64,000 bases of DNA from Aplidium turbinatum (taxonomy: Eukaryota; Chordata; Ascidiacea; Aplousobranchia; Polyclinidae). Below are positions 22,549-34,900 of this stretch, in pieces. Within the stretch, counting starts at the first letter, position 1, and every line of letters begins with the position of its first letter. The stretch spans positions 33,526,477-33,590,476 of the forward strand of contig OU964918.1 of the NCBI GenBank assembly GCA_918807975.1, given 5' to 3'. The position numbers and the translations under genes were made by a program. Under the pieces are notes generated by a model that saw only the letters and a program-made list of their open reading frames with translations, made no database searches and was not told the DNA's origin.

Positions 22549-25500
22549 CCCCAAAAAAATTGCAACAAGAGGTTTTTCAACTGATTTGATTAGTATTGGA
22601 TGTCAGTGTTAACATATTTAAAATCTTAAGGGATCCAACTTCCGGAAAGTTGTTATTTTCAAGATGGCTTCCAAGATGGCCACAAAACCATTAAAATAAC
22701 AGTAAACTGACCATAACTCGGTTACCATATGACCAAAACATGTAGTTCTGGTGTCCATATCTAGGTTTTTATACCCTGTGAAATCAATGAGACCGTTCTC
22801 AGAATTGTTGAATTATCTGATAGCCTATAAATTCAATATGGCAATCCAAGATGGCTGCCAAAACAATTAAATATGAACAATAACAATGCATTGGTTATTA
22901 AAAAACCGTTAAATTTCTATAACTTATTTGAGTAAACTAAGCATGCATAAAGAGTTCATACGATGTGGTCATGTACAGTAAACTCTTGACATAGCCTAAT
23001 CAGCGTAAAGAAAGCATTTTTTCCGAGAAGCCGATAAGCCTCAAATAGCTACCGCCATCACAGACCTTGCCAGCAGTGTGACGTCAGGCGACTATGAAGT
23101 AGGCCTAGTGGAACAATCTGCTCCGAGAACCGATCACAACGTCCTTGATGGAGGGTTCTTGTTGTATCGAGTGCCATAGAAAGCTGGAGACAGTTATGGG
23201 TCTGTTGCACAGTCGTATGCAGATTTTACCATTAGTCATTATTGCTTAGCAACGGTAGTCTTTGATAGATGTGGTGGTCCGTCTATCAAAGACAATACCT
23301 ATCAAAGACCCGACATGAACGTCCACTGCGGGTTGTTCACTTTACTGCAGACACCAAGTTCATTGAAAATAAGGAGCAGTTTTTGTCTCGAGCTTCCAAC
23401 AAGGAAGGGTTAATTTCTCTAATTTCTGTTCAACTGAGGAATAGAAGCTGCAATGTGATCATCGCACCAGGTGATGCAGATGTTGACATCGACAAGACGG
23501 CAGATGAACAGCCCCCATCGACAAAGTACGACTTTAATTGGTGAAGACACGGACCTTTTAATACTGTTACTGCACTATGCTTACACTGACCCAGACATTA
23601 AAGACCTTCACTTCCGCTCCGACAAAGGTTACTCAACCAGATACACGAAATCAACAAACTGAAGGCAATCATCGGACCAGACATATTTATGCTCACAGCT
23701 CCTCTTCATTCACATATTCACCGGTTGTGATTTAACGTCAAGGATATTTGATATCGGGAAGTAGACGGCTTTCAAGAAACTAATGAAAGGTCTACCAATA
23801 AAATCAAAGAATGTGCAAATAGTTTCATTTTCCCAAATCAGACAGACCACATCATTAACGATCTTGGAAACAAAGCTATGACCGTTATGTTTGGCAATGA
23901 TGGTAGCAGTAACCTGAAAACACAGCGCTGCAATACATTGGTCAAGAAAATTACAACATCCAAGTCCTTTGTTTACCCTGAACGTTTGCTACCTACATCA
24001 TCCTCTACCAAATTCCACTGACTCAGAGTTTACTACCAGATTATGGTGTGGATGGGTAGGCTACTGACGATGGTATGGATGCTCTAGACTGGGGATAGAA
24101 AGTAGACAATAATCAGATGGTTTCAATCATGACGGACATGAAAGTTGCCCCGGACAACCTAACGAAAATGATACACTGCAATTGCGAATCATGTCGACCT
24201 CACTAGTTGCCGGAGATATGGGCTACCATGCCATGCTGGATGTGGACCATGCCAAACTGGTTCATGTGTCAACCCATACAGCAATCACATAATTACAAAC
24301 GATGACATCGAGAGTGACAGCGATACGCTTTAGTAATACTTGATCCATCTGCTTTCTTTATGCTGATTATGTCAAGAGTCTACAGCTGTACATGACCACA
24401 TCGTATGAACTCTTTATGCCTGCTTAGTTTACTCAAATAAGTTATAGAAATTTAACGGTTTTTTTTTAATAACTAATACATTGTTATTGTTCATTTTTAA
24501 TTGTTTTGGCAGCCGTCTTGGGTTGCCATATTGAATTCATAGGCTATCAGATAATTCACTAATTTTGAGAATGGTCTCATTGAAGTCACAGGGTATAAAA
24601 ATCTAGATATAGACACCAAAACTACATGTTTTGGTCATATGATGACCGAGTTATGGTCAATTCAGTGTTATTTTATTGGTTTGGCGGCCATCTTGGATTG
24701 CCATATTGAATGTGTAGGCTGTCAGATAATTCAACAATTCTGAGAACGGTCTCATTGACTTCACAGGGTATAAAAACCTAAATATAGACACCAGAACTAC
24801 ATGTTTTGTTCACATGATAACCGAGTTATGGTCAGTTTACTGTTACTTTGTTGGTTTGGCGGCCATCTTGGAAGCCATCTTGAAAATAACGACTTTCCGG
24901 AAGTTGGATCCCTTAACCCTTTGAAGGTTGGGGGGGGGGGGGGGGCTGTCAATTCAACTTTTTTGTATCAACAAGTGTATCTCTAAAACTACTGAGGCTG
25001 CGACTGCGAGATTTCTTGACTTTTCCTAACTTTTATTCACCTCTATTGAGCTGAAATTTTGAGCGATTAAAAGTTATAAATTGAGAAATATAATGCATTT
25101 CTCAGCACATCCTCTGAAATATTTCATATTCTGTTATTCAAAATTTTCCCACCAGCTGGATGAAAGTAATTAAGTTGGCCCATGTCTCGTTAATCTTAAC
25201 TGTTTATGTAAAATTATGTAAAAAAAATTTAATCACAACATTGCAATGCATGTTCTTCATTACTCTACCAAAACATAATGTGTAAACTCACGCTGCAATC
25301 ACAGTCATAAGTCACCTCAACATTTCAACGTATATGACACAGTTCTAAAATTCACATAGTTTTAATTTTTGAATATGCTTAGCGTGAATAATTTTACAAA
25401 GTGAATCCAAAATTTTGAAACCGTGCCTTAAAAAATAACAGAGATATCACTCCTAAAGCATAAGAAGAATCGACAGCCCCCCCAAACTGAGCAAAGACTC

Positions 25501-25601
25501 CAGGAGCCCAACCTTCTAAGGGTTAGGATTTTGAATATGTTAATACGACACCCAATACTAATCAAATCAGTTGAAAAACCTCTTGTTGCAAGTTTTTTGG
25601 G
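22549..25601 (+). mobile_element. Unclassified transposon with long inverted ends and PIN-like/CXC protein remains
   Basis: Inverted arms of roughly 440 bp begin CCCCAAAAAAATTGCAACAAG at the left and end with the complement near 25600. The right arm holds an extra tandem duplication of about 180 bp (about 24535-24880) and a nested TTAA element. Between the arms (about 23040-24340) are decayed + strand pieces: VVFDRCGGPSIKDNTYQR, a GEDTDLLILLLHYA block (PIN-like nuclease type) and CNCESCRPH, the start of a tesmin/CXC-like Cys cluster. Proteins of this layout are common, to my knowledge, in repeats of marine invertebrates and insects, but I cannot place the superfamily. The coding region is broken. 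Confidence 0.7.
24917..25522. mobile_element. TTAA-flanked piggyBac-like MITE, copy B (nested)
   Basis: Ends CCCTTTGAAGGTTGGG and CCCAACCTTCTAAGGG, flanked by TTAA (24913-24916) and TTAG. Nearly full-length match, in the opposite orientation, to 2777-3372. It interrupts the right arm of the 22549-25601 element; the left arm shows the uninterrupted target (tcttaaggg). Confidence 0.88.
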
Positions 25602-25880
25602 ATCAAACCATATATTGCCCTACCTATAAATACAACCTAAAAAGATTTTCAAGTAAAAGCTAACTTATAGCTAACCTGTTTAAGCATCTTGTCAACCTAA
25701 TACGCTTACGTCATTCATACACGAAGTCTTATTGTCTTCCTGTCTATGTCAAATACTACGAATAGAGGCACGACTCCGTTAGCAAATGACTTATTGCTGA
25801 AATTCTGTCACGTGTTTTTAAATTGCAGAAAACTGATGCGCAGTTGTTTCATACCGAAAGTTTTGTCCTTATTTGACACC

Positions 25881-25935
25881 ATGAAAGCATTACTCTTTTT
25901 TCTGCTATTACCTGGAATAGCAATATCTCAAGAAA
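25881..25935 (+). CDS. Exon 1 of aGPCR 2: signal peptide
   Basis: The ATG at 25881 gives [18 protein letters not shown], a textbook signal peptide, ending in phase 1 at gtaagt. An in-frame ATG at 25836 would add 15 residues and is less likely, because the downstream Met puts the hydrophobic core at the right distance. A tttttaaattgcag acceptor (AG at 25827-25828) precedes the start by about 50 nt, as in receptor 1. Confidence 0.8.
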
Positions 25936-28900
25936 GTAAGTTTGAAGGAACAAAAAATCTTGTGACATTTGCCCTAGAAATATGAAATAAGATTGACTAC
26001 ACTGTATATCGATTGATTGGCATTTATCTCTTTGATTGTAAATAATACTAAATGCAAGCAACAAAATCAGTAAACCCACGTTTAGTTTAGCTTACTGTTT
26101 TTTACTGAAGGGTAGCGTTTGTTTCAAGTTACTTTGACCTTGCACGGCTTTTTGGGACAACAAGCTTTCACGCGTGGTAATAGTTTAAGACCGGGTAAAG
26201 ACTATTCTGTGACATGCACAGCGCTAATATTGGTGCCTCCCTAATTTTGAAGTAAATAAAATTAATTCAGCTGCAACATTTCACAGATGGCTGCTTAGTT
26301 GTTCAGTGCACTTTCAAGGACAACAACCACTATGAGTGTTGTAAGTTGATTACTTTATCATTTTTTCACTTTATGCTGCAGTAGCCTATGTGCGAATACT
26401 ATGTGATTATTCTCAACAGTGTTGACTATGCACTTACAAAATACATTGTAGAATGCCCTTTGTAGCATCTACAATGACGTCAGATCTGCAGGGAATAGAT
26501 AGTTTTATTGTACTGTAATACTGGAATTTATTTGCTACCAACCCCAAACATTGTACCACAGATACAGCTTATCTGCTCATGTCTGTTGGTTATTTCGAGA
26601 TCACGGCAATATACTGTAGGCTACGGTACTGAGAATGGACTTGGAAGTACTACAGTACTTGGAACCTTACAAAGAAATTAACACTTAAACTAAGAACTTT
26701 GCAGAGAGCACATAAACGAGTCATGATGGGTTTAACGTGGCGAGATAAAAAGACTGCCAAATGGATCAGAAATCAAACGAAATTACGAGATATATTAAGC
26801 ACAATCAAGAAACTAAAATGGTCCTGGGCAGGTCATATAGCAAGATATCAGGACATTATAGATGGACTAAAAACTTAACAACATGCTGGACACCACGAGA
26901 AACCAAAAGAAAGAAAGGAAAACCAAAAGTGAGATAGAGGGACGACATTGACAAACAATGCAATACAACCAATTGGTACCAACTAGCACATAATCATGTA
27001 AATTGGCATGAAAAGGGGAAGGCTTAAGCTCTGCAGTGGGCTCTAACAGGCTGAAAATGATGATGATGATGACAATACTGTATCATAAGTTTTCAAAAAA
27101 TCTAAAATCACATCAAGTACCATTTAGAAAAATCTACTTAGTAATTTGTTTTGTTAAAAATGTTTTTAATAAGAGGCCGCAGGTCACGTTGTTATATTTA
27201 GGCACACCAGCCGATGGATTATGTATTCATCGAGCGTTGTTAGGTCAACATGTCTATCCTTGGGTCGGTATAGGCTACCATTGGTAGAGAATGTAGTATG
27301 CAGTCTGAAAATCTGAGCCACATGCACAAGATGGTAAGTCGGCGAAGCCCCATTGGAACATGTCGCTATTGAAACGACCCACCCCAGTTCGCAAACGACT
27401 AAGCTTCATCTATCCCTTGCGAGTTAGTCCTGCTCCTGGTGGAGCATTGGTATTGGGAAGCAGTGGCGGCTGGTGCTGTTTGTGATCATTGGGGCTGCAA
27501 ACGACTTCGCGGGGGGTCTGGGGATACCCCCAGAATAAATTGAATAATCGCATTAAATTTGGTGCGTTCTGAGCATGTTTTTACCACAAATTTTGAAAAA
27601 ATGCATTCAAACTTTGTTGAAAATTTGATGTATTCCAAAGCTGTATTTAAAAAAAACTAACAGTATTGCTTTGGAGACAAACTTTACTGATATTGAGCTT
27701 AGTCTTGACTAGCCTAGCCATTGCATACAGGGTTCATGTGATTTTGAGATGCCTAGCACTTCCTATAACCTGTTGAATACCCTAACTCTACAGATAACAC
27801 TTCTACATTCATGGCGCATCGCTGCTCTGCGAAATAAAAACTAACTTAAAAAGTCTGTAAAGTTATTCGGTTAGGTGGGGCTGTTTTCCATGCAGCCCCA
27901 ACAGATTCAAAGATTGCTGTAAAATACCAAAAGAGGTGGAGCTTCAAGAATAATTTTTAGCCAATCAGAGCGCTTGAAATCCCAAATCTCGGGCTGCAAA
28001 GAAGTTTGCCTAAAATCGGTGTTGCCAAACAAAACTTTTAATATTTTAATTTTCGATCCGAAATTCTTAAGTGAAAAAAGTAACTGGGTCGGACAAACAC
28101 AGAGGAAAACATATTTTCCCTCTTCTCTTTCTTTCATGTGGGGCTGCAGTCCTGCAGCCCCATTGCACGAGCCGCCACTGTTGGGAAGGACCGTGAATTG
28201 AACTGGTCTTGCAACTTCATTCCATTTACTATTCCAACCTTCGAAAATATGGAAGTTGGAGTTGCAGATAGCTGCAGCATGGCGGGAAAAAGGGCGTCGA
28301 GATTTTAAGCGCTGGGGCTTTTAGCAGTGCGATTTTAGGACCATCTGGTTGAAAAAGGGGTCATCCCTTGACATAGCTTGTAATACCAGCCTAAGACTAC
28401 GTGCTTTCCTACGCAGTTTAGCTGGGCCAGTGCCTGATAGTACCGACAGAAAGTCAGTGGGAGTTGGAAGCAGGCAACCGGTGATTATTTTCATGGTGGT
28501 GTTGAGGGTAGTGTCAATTTTGCTAGTGTGTACGCTGCGTCACCAAGCTGAGAAGCATATTCAGAGGTGCTCTAAACAAGTGCAAAAGCACTTGTGCGGA
28601 GTGTGGAGGTAGGCTACTAGCACCCTAGGATGTTCCAACTGAGCTAAGCATTTCATCAAGTTGCTGTGTGTTGATAGCTTAGCATGGAAAGCTTCAGCGT
28701 GTTTTTGTTGGTCAATTGCCGATCGAACTTCACTCCTAGGTAACTTAGTGGGGCATGGTTTGTGTGGTAGGCCTAGGGGGTGTCCATTAAGAAAGATCGA
28801 CAACTGACGCGTGGATTCCATGCTGCATAGGTGAAAAGGTATGACGGTAGTTTTTGCCAGGCTCAATTTTAACCTCTACAACCTCAGATAGTCTGTAATT

Positions 28901-31900
28901 TGGGCAATTTCGTCTGTGAGTGCTTTCTGTACCACATACCAGTACTTGTCAGAATGCAGCAGTTCCAGATTATCAGCATAGCCTTACTGGGGTGACGTAG
29001 TTTTTGGCATGTCACTGATGTAGATGTTGAATGGTAGGGGTAATAAGCATGATCCTTGTAGAACACCGTTTCTTAAGCGGCTGGGCTGAATGCACTATCC
29101 ATCACTGGTTGTCAGCAAAACGGTCCAATTTATCAGAATATTTGTGAGAAATTGCACTACATTTTTGTCTGGGATCATGCTGAGAAACTTAAAAGAGCGT
29201 ATTAACCCTTGGTGCCACACAGCGTCATAAACAGTAGTGAGGTCCAACACGATTTGCCCTGCTTTGTAGCCCTTTTCGAAATTTTCCTCAATATCCTCGG
29301 TCACCTTTACTGCACCAGCTTGTTCTTTAGACAGCTGGAGATCAACAACTGGTTCGAGTCTAGTTAACAAGAACAATTTAAAACCTATTAAGATACATGC
29401 AAACTACTTTTATAGTAGGCTACGCACTGCATTGCTCAAATGGTGGATATGTAGAAAATGTTAAAAACGAAAATTAATTTAAAAATTCTACTGTTTTTCT
29501 TTTTTCTTTTGGTCATGATGATTTTTTCATTAATCATTATGCATGGAAAGTTGAAAAACGTATTAATTCTTTTCAACAGTGCCCACATCTTCAATCGTCA
29601 AATGCATTTCGACAAGCTTCGTTGTGTCATAACGGTTTTATCTTGTTTGACATAAATTGTATGATACGAATTTTACATAGCCTATCTGCAATAGCCTACC
29701 AAGCTCATACATATTTTCGATTACATGTACAGGTATAGCACCCTGGAATACAACGTTATTTCCTGTGATCTGTGACATTAAAGGAGATTGTAAGTAGTTC
29801 AAACGCTAACTTTTATAATGCACAATTTTTAATCTCATCGCTGCTGCCAAAACATAACAGAGACAAAGATGATGATTTCAAATTGTTGCTTTCAACCGAT
29901 TGTAGTTCAATACCGTGCACGGACATTTTGCCGAAAGGACATTTTGCCGAAAGACATTTTGCCGAAAGACATTTTGCCGATGGACAAATTGCCGAAAGGA
30001 CTAAGGTTGTGAACGATAGACTAAAAGTCATTGTGGAGAATATCGATACATATAACACAAAAATGAGTTTCGGCAAAATGTCCATTTAGCAAAATGTCTT
30101 TCGGCAAAATGTTCTTTCGGCAAAATGTCTTTCGGCAAAATGTCTTTCGGCAAAATGTCCTTTCGGCAAAATGTCCGGGTACCGTTCAATACTCCGTTGT
30201 AAGAAACGTGTCAGCTTGTGTTGTACTGTAACACGCAAGCTGTAAAGTTCAGCATCGAAATATTTATTACATGGACACGTGGTTTTATTTTAGCATTGTC
30301 ATAAAAAAAACTAGTTCAAAAATTAAAAAAAAATTAATTCTTGACCGAGCACACAGCGAATCACATCAAGTGATGGAAACCTTTACGTTTGATTCACAGC
30401 CAAGTTACAAAACTTTGCTTTGTTAACTTCATTGTGTGTTTTAATGCATTTCGGGATAAACTACTGTAATACGTAGCCTAACTATTGTATTTCCTTCAGA
30501 AAACCAATTCTTTTCTACTGTAAAATTGTCACAACTCCGGTGGACGATATTTCAGCATAGAGTAGGCTATACTATTGTTAAGCTAGGCCTATATTTGTGA
30601 TGACTAACCCACTTACATTACAGTGACAGGAAACAATTTGAAATACAACCCGATTGATCAAAAAGACCACAAAATAGGTAACTTTTACCTCGGCTGAAGT
30701 AGGTCTAATGTAGATCAAATACGAACTGATAATAATGAATTATATGAAATTTAATTTCAAATACGTCAACTGGTTGAACGTCATATTCTTTGTTTACTAT
30801 ATTATAGTAACCTACTATAGTAACCTACTCAACGTCTATAACTATCTGCAGAAGGCAACTTGTTGTCAGTGAGATTTGCAGGGTAGTGCTACTAAAAAAC
30901 TAAAACCAATGTTAAAAACAATAACTTAACAACTAGATAAAAAAAATCTGTATTTTCTTTGCAAATTTGAACATTTCTTTTAGTACCGGTTTGCGGTATT
31001 CAGTACAAAGTATCATAAAAAGTGTTTATTAAAGTTCTAAAAGTTTTTTATCTAAATTTTCACCATGGAAGTTGCTTGGTAACTGCTTGTTGTGTTACAG
31101 CGTGTACCAAGATATTTCAAAATCCAGCCATTTGTATTGAGAACTGGACAGGATGGACAAATCAAAAATATCGCAAAGTCGTAGGTAAGACATGAATGGC
31201 AGTTAAACGGTGAGGGGTCTAATACTCATGTATTTAACGCTTCAAATAAGCAACACGATGTAAGCCTATGTTTTAAAACAATAAAACTTATAAAAGAAAG
31301 ATCACCACTGATTTCATAAATGTATTTTTTTCATCTAAACACCTGTTTATAAATGAAAAAAAAGCATGTACAAAGCAAACTTTAACCTTATTTCTGCGGA
31401 TTTCACTGGTTTATCATTGCTGTTCATAAACAGCATTTTATTATCCCAAGCATAGGCGTAGCCAGGGGGGAGGCGAAAGGGGCCATGGCCCCCCACAAAT
31501 TTTCAAAGTTTTGATTCCGAAGTTGAACCCTTTGTTGAAAATACAATATAACTTGTATAAATTTATATCGTTTTCCAAGACATCTGGCTATTAACACCCC
31601 CCAGGACTTGTTTTAGACACACAGAAAGACAGCAATAAATTTTGCAAATCGTAAATCGGGCAAAGTTTGCGCGATTTAGGCTTCTTTTAACTAATCTGTG
31701 GAAGCAATTTCAGAATCACTTACTCTGTTGGGTTTTTGTGTAGCTAAGTTTTTTGTGTTCTCTAATTTTAGCCGCAGTTTTTGCCCGTTTGTGTGTAACA
31801 GCTACCTTTAATAAGTTAATAGCTGTTTATCTGCCTATAAATTTCATACAAATATTACCCTGAAAGTGTTTCCAGAAAGCGCTATAATCCATTATTTGAG

Positions 31901-34900
31901 TTTAAATTTGCAAAAATTTTCCGGGGCAGCATGCCCCCGGACCCCCCTAAAATACGTGTGCCTTAGGCACGATCTAACCCCCCGCCAGCTTCATTTCATC
32001 CCTTGCTTAACCCACCAGGATACGCCACTGCACATCAGGTGGCGATACCTTAAATCAAAAACTTTGTCGCTCTCTTCAATTCATCAAATATTTGGCCCCC
32101 TCCAAATTATTTTTCTGGCTACGCCACTAATCCCAAGTACAATAGATTCCAAAGTTCAATGTTTTGAAAAATCACACACGAAAATATGCTGATGCCGGTT
32201 CGGTTTCTATGCTGCGGACTTTTAGTAAAGTCTCTGGTTTCTATAATGCCCGCACAGCAAATAACGTCTGCTGTTCGTCGGCAATGATCTCAAAGCACCT
32301 TTCGTCAAAAACCAACCACTTACCAACTAGCATTATTTGGTCAAGGACATGATGTTGTTGATAGCTTGTGGTTGGCTAGCAAAGCAACCGATGACGACAG
32401 GTGTTTGGAAGCTTGAATTTAAATTGACTACAAGCACTTTCATAGCTTATTTCAATGAAATGATCAATTATAATATGATACAACACTACGCATTTTTTGC
32501 AGTTGATCAAAGATACAAAAAGAAACACACAAGCCATACCTACCAAATTTCCAACAGCAACTTATGTAAGTTAAGTTTGTTTACTTCAATAAGTAGCCTA
32601 TGCTACAAAGTACAGCATACAAATTAAAGCCTATCTTTTAGATTTGAAAAGGTCTCTTTTAGTTGTGAGGATGATTCATAGTTTATCGCAAACTACTTTT
32701 CATATTTTTAATAGTATGCATAGATTGTATAGCCTACTTATGGTATCAAAGTATATCAAAACCACTCAATTTAAAAAAAAAAAGAAATTCGTCAAGTTTT
32801 AAAGATATTAATGCGAAATGTGACCAAGTGAAATAATTTTTGTGATGAAATAACTTCTGTGATGTGATAAAAGTTTCTATTTTAAGAATTTATTTTGAGC
32901 CACCTAGCGGGGTGGCCAACCAGTCAGAGACCAAGAGGCTCATTTTTGTGTGTTAGGCGCAGAACAGCATCATAGGCTACACGTGAGTACACATGGATAT
33001 CACTTAGTCTCGTCCTCATTCACACACATACCTTTGTTGAGCTAGATTTATTGAAAATGTTACACACATTTATGAGAATGACAAAAATTTACAAAGCAGT
33101 TATTACGGGGATGTGGGGTTTTAAATCTAGCTCAACAAAGGTATGTGTGTGAGTGAGGAAGAGACTGGGTGATATTCATGTGTACTCACGTGTAGCCTAT
33201 GATGCTGTTCTGCGGCTAACGCACAAAAATGAGCCTCTTGGTCTCTGACTGATTGGCCACCCCTGCTAGGTGGCTCGAAATAAATTCTTAGAATAGAAAC
33301 TTTTATCACATCACAGAATCATCCTATCTTTGACGTCATTGTTCAAGGCACATACACTTTCTGCTTTAATTAGGACAAAATATGATCTGCTGTCTGTTTC
33401 TTGATGCCATAGCCGCCAGAAGAATGCACACCTTCCCCTTTGCGAAGAGGATTAAAAGCCTTTCTCGCTTGGCAAAGGGATGCCAGTGGGTCGGGAATCG
33501 GCGTCAGTAAAAAAGTGATGCAGCTTGGTTGTGTTTCATCACCATTCTAGTTTACATATGGCCAGTTTACATAGCTCAATGCGGTGTTCGCCAGTCCAGG
33601 CCATTTTACATACCGATACAAAATTTTAAAAATTTGCACAAAAAAATATTTACTTATAAAAACTAAAACCTGAAACACAAATGGTAAGTCTATTGCTGCA
33701 AAATTTCAATCTAACCTCCTGCCAGACTTCTACAGCTTTGGTACAGTAATAATTTGAAATGTGGTAGGTTTTTCTGGCGCACCCTGTATATCAGTTTTCC
33801 TGAGTAAAATTTTAGCAACTGTCAAAAATACGTATTTTGTCAGTTATGACTATCCAAGAAAACTCGAAAGAATCTGCAGAAATATCAACAGGCTAACACT
33901 GTTTTACGTAGTCCATCAATCTTTGCTTCCAGGCGAAAGTCTGTTAGGCATTTTAGTAGTAAAGAGCGAGGTGCAAGTTTATTTTTAATTGTGACACCAA
34001 ATGATGGTTGTGCGTAATCAGTCTGTCTGTCTAGTGTTCAAGATTATCCAACGACGTTGCATGTTGCAGGATAACTAGATCTTCAAAATGACCTAAAAGC
34101 TAAGATAAGCTGGGAAGTGATCCCTGAGTGATCTTTTCTCTCAGCACTATAAGTCATAATACGCTTCACTGTCGAAAACCATAAGTATAAGCTAATACAA
34201 GTAGGCCTAAATAATATTTTATAGGCTGCTCTGGAAGCAACGTTATTGCACGTCCTGGTAACTCTTTGAACCAACGCACTTTTGCACAAATTCCATCCAG
34301 CAGGATTAGATGTGGAGATGATCCTTTCCCAAACAGTCTGAATATTTTTGGTGGTAAGCTCATTATTTTTTTTTAATGTGATTGGCAGAAAGAATTTTAA
34401 AACATAACATTTCAGTCCAAAGCGTGTCCACCATTAGCCAGAGGATGCAAAGTGCTCCTAATGTTTTTGGGCGCCTGTAGAAGGCATAGGCTATTGGTGA
34501 CATGAAAAAGCAGAGTAGTATACAGTACATTTTGGAGTAATATTTTATTTATTTATCTTACTTTGTTATGAATTGATTAGCTCCTTGAGGTATGGTCTTG
34601 CTACGGCTTTGGATAATGGACTGATGAACGTGCACACAATTTGTTTAACGTTTTTTGTTTTTTGTTTTTTTAATATTATTGATATTTCGGTTTATTCACA
34701 TTACATACTTTACGTGGAAAATTTGTAGTGTCTGAGTATTAAAGAATTTTTTTCCAAAGCGAATAAATCACAGTCTTGGCGTCATAACGTATAAAAACTT
34801 TAAAGCTTTCAAGAAAATTAGTTTATCTTAAAATGGTTTGAATGGTATTGAGAGCTAAACAATCCGTTTTTTTTTTGTGTTTAGGATATTTGGACAACAG

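Noticed and set aside
29458-29655. Hydrophobic 65-codon frame ([19 protein letters not shown]) in an intron of receptor 2
   Set aside because: T-rich DNA gives Phe/Leu runs by chance; no splice donor and next receptor exon is elsewhere in phase.
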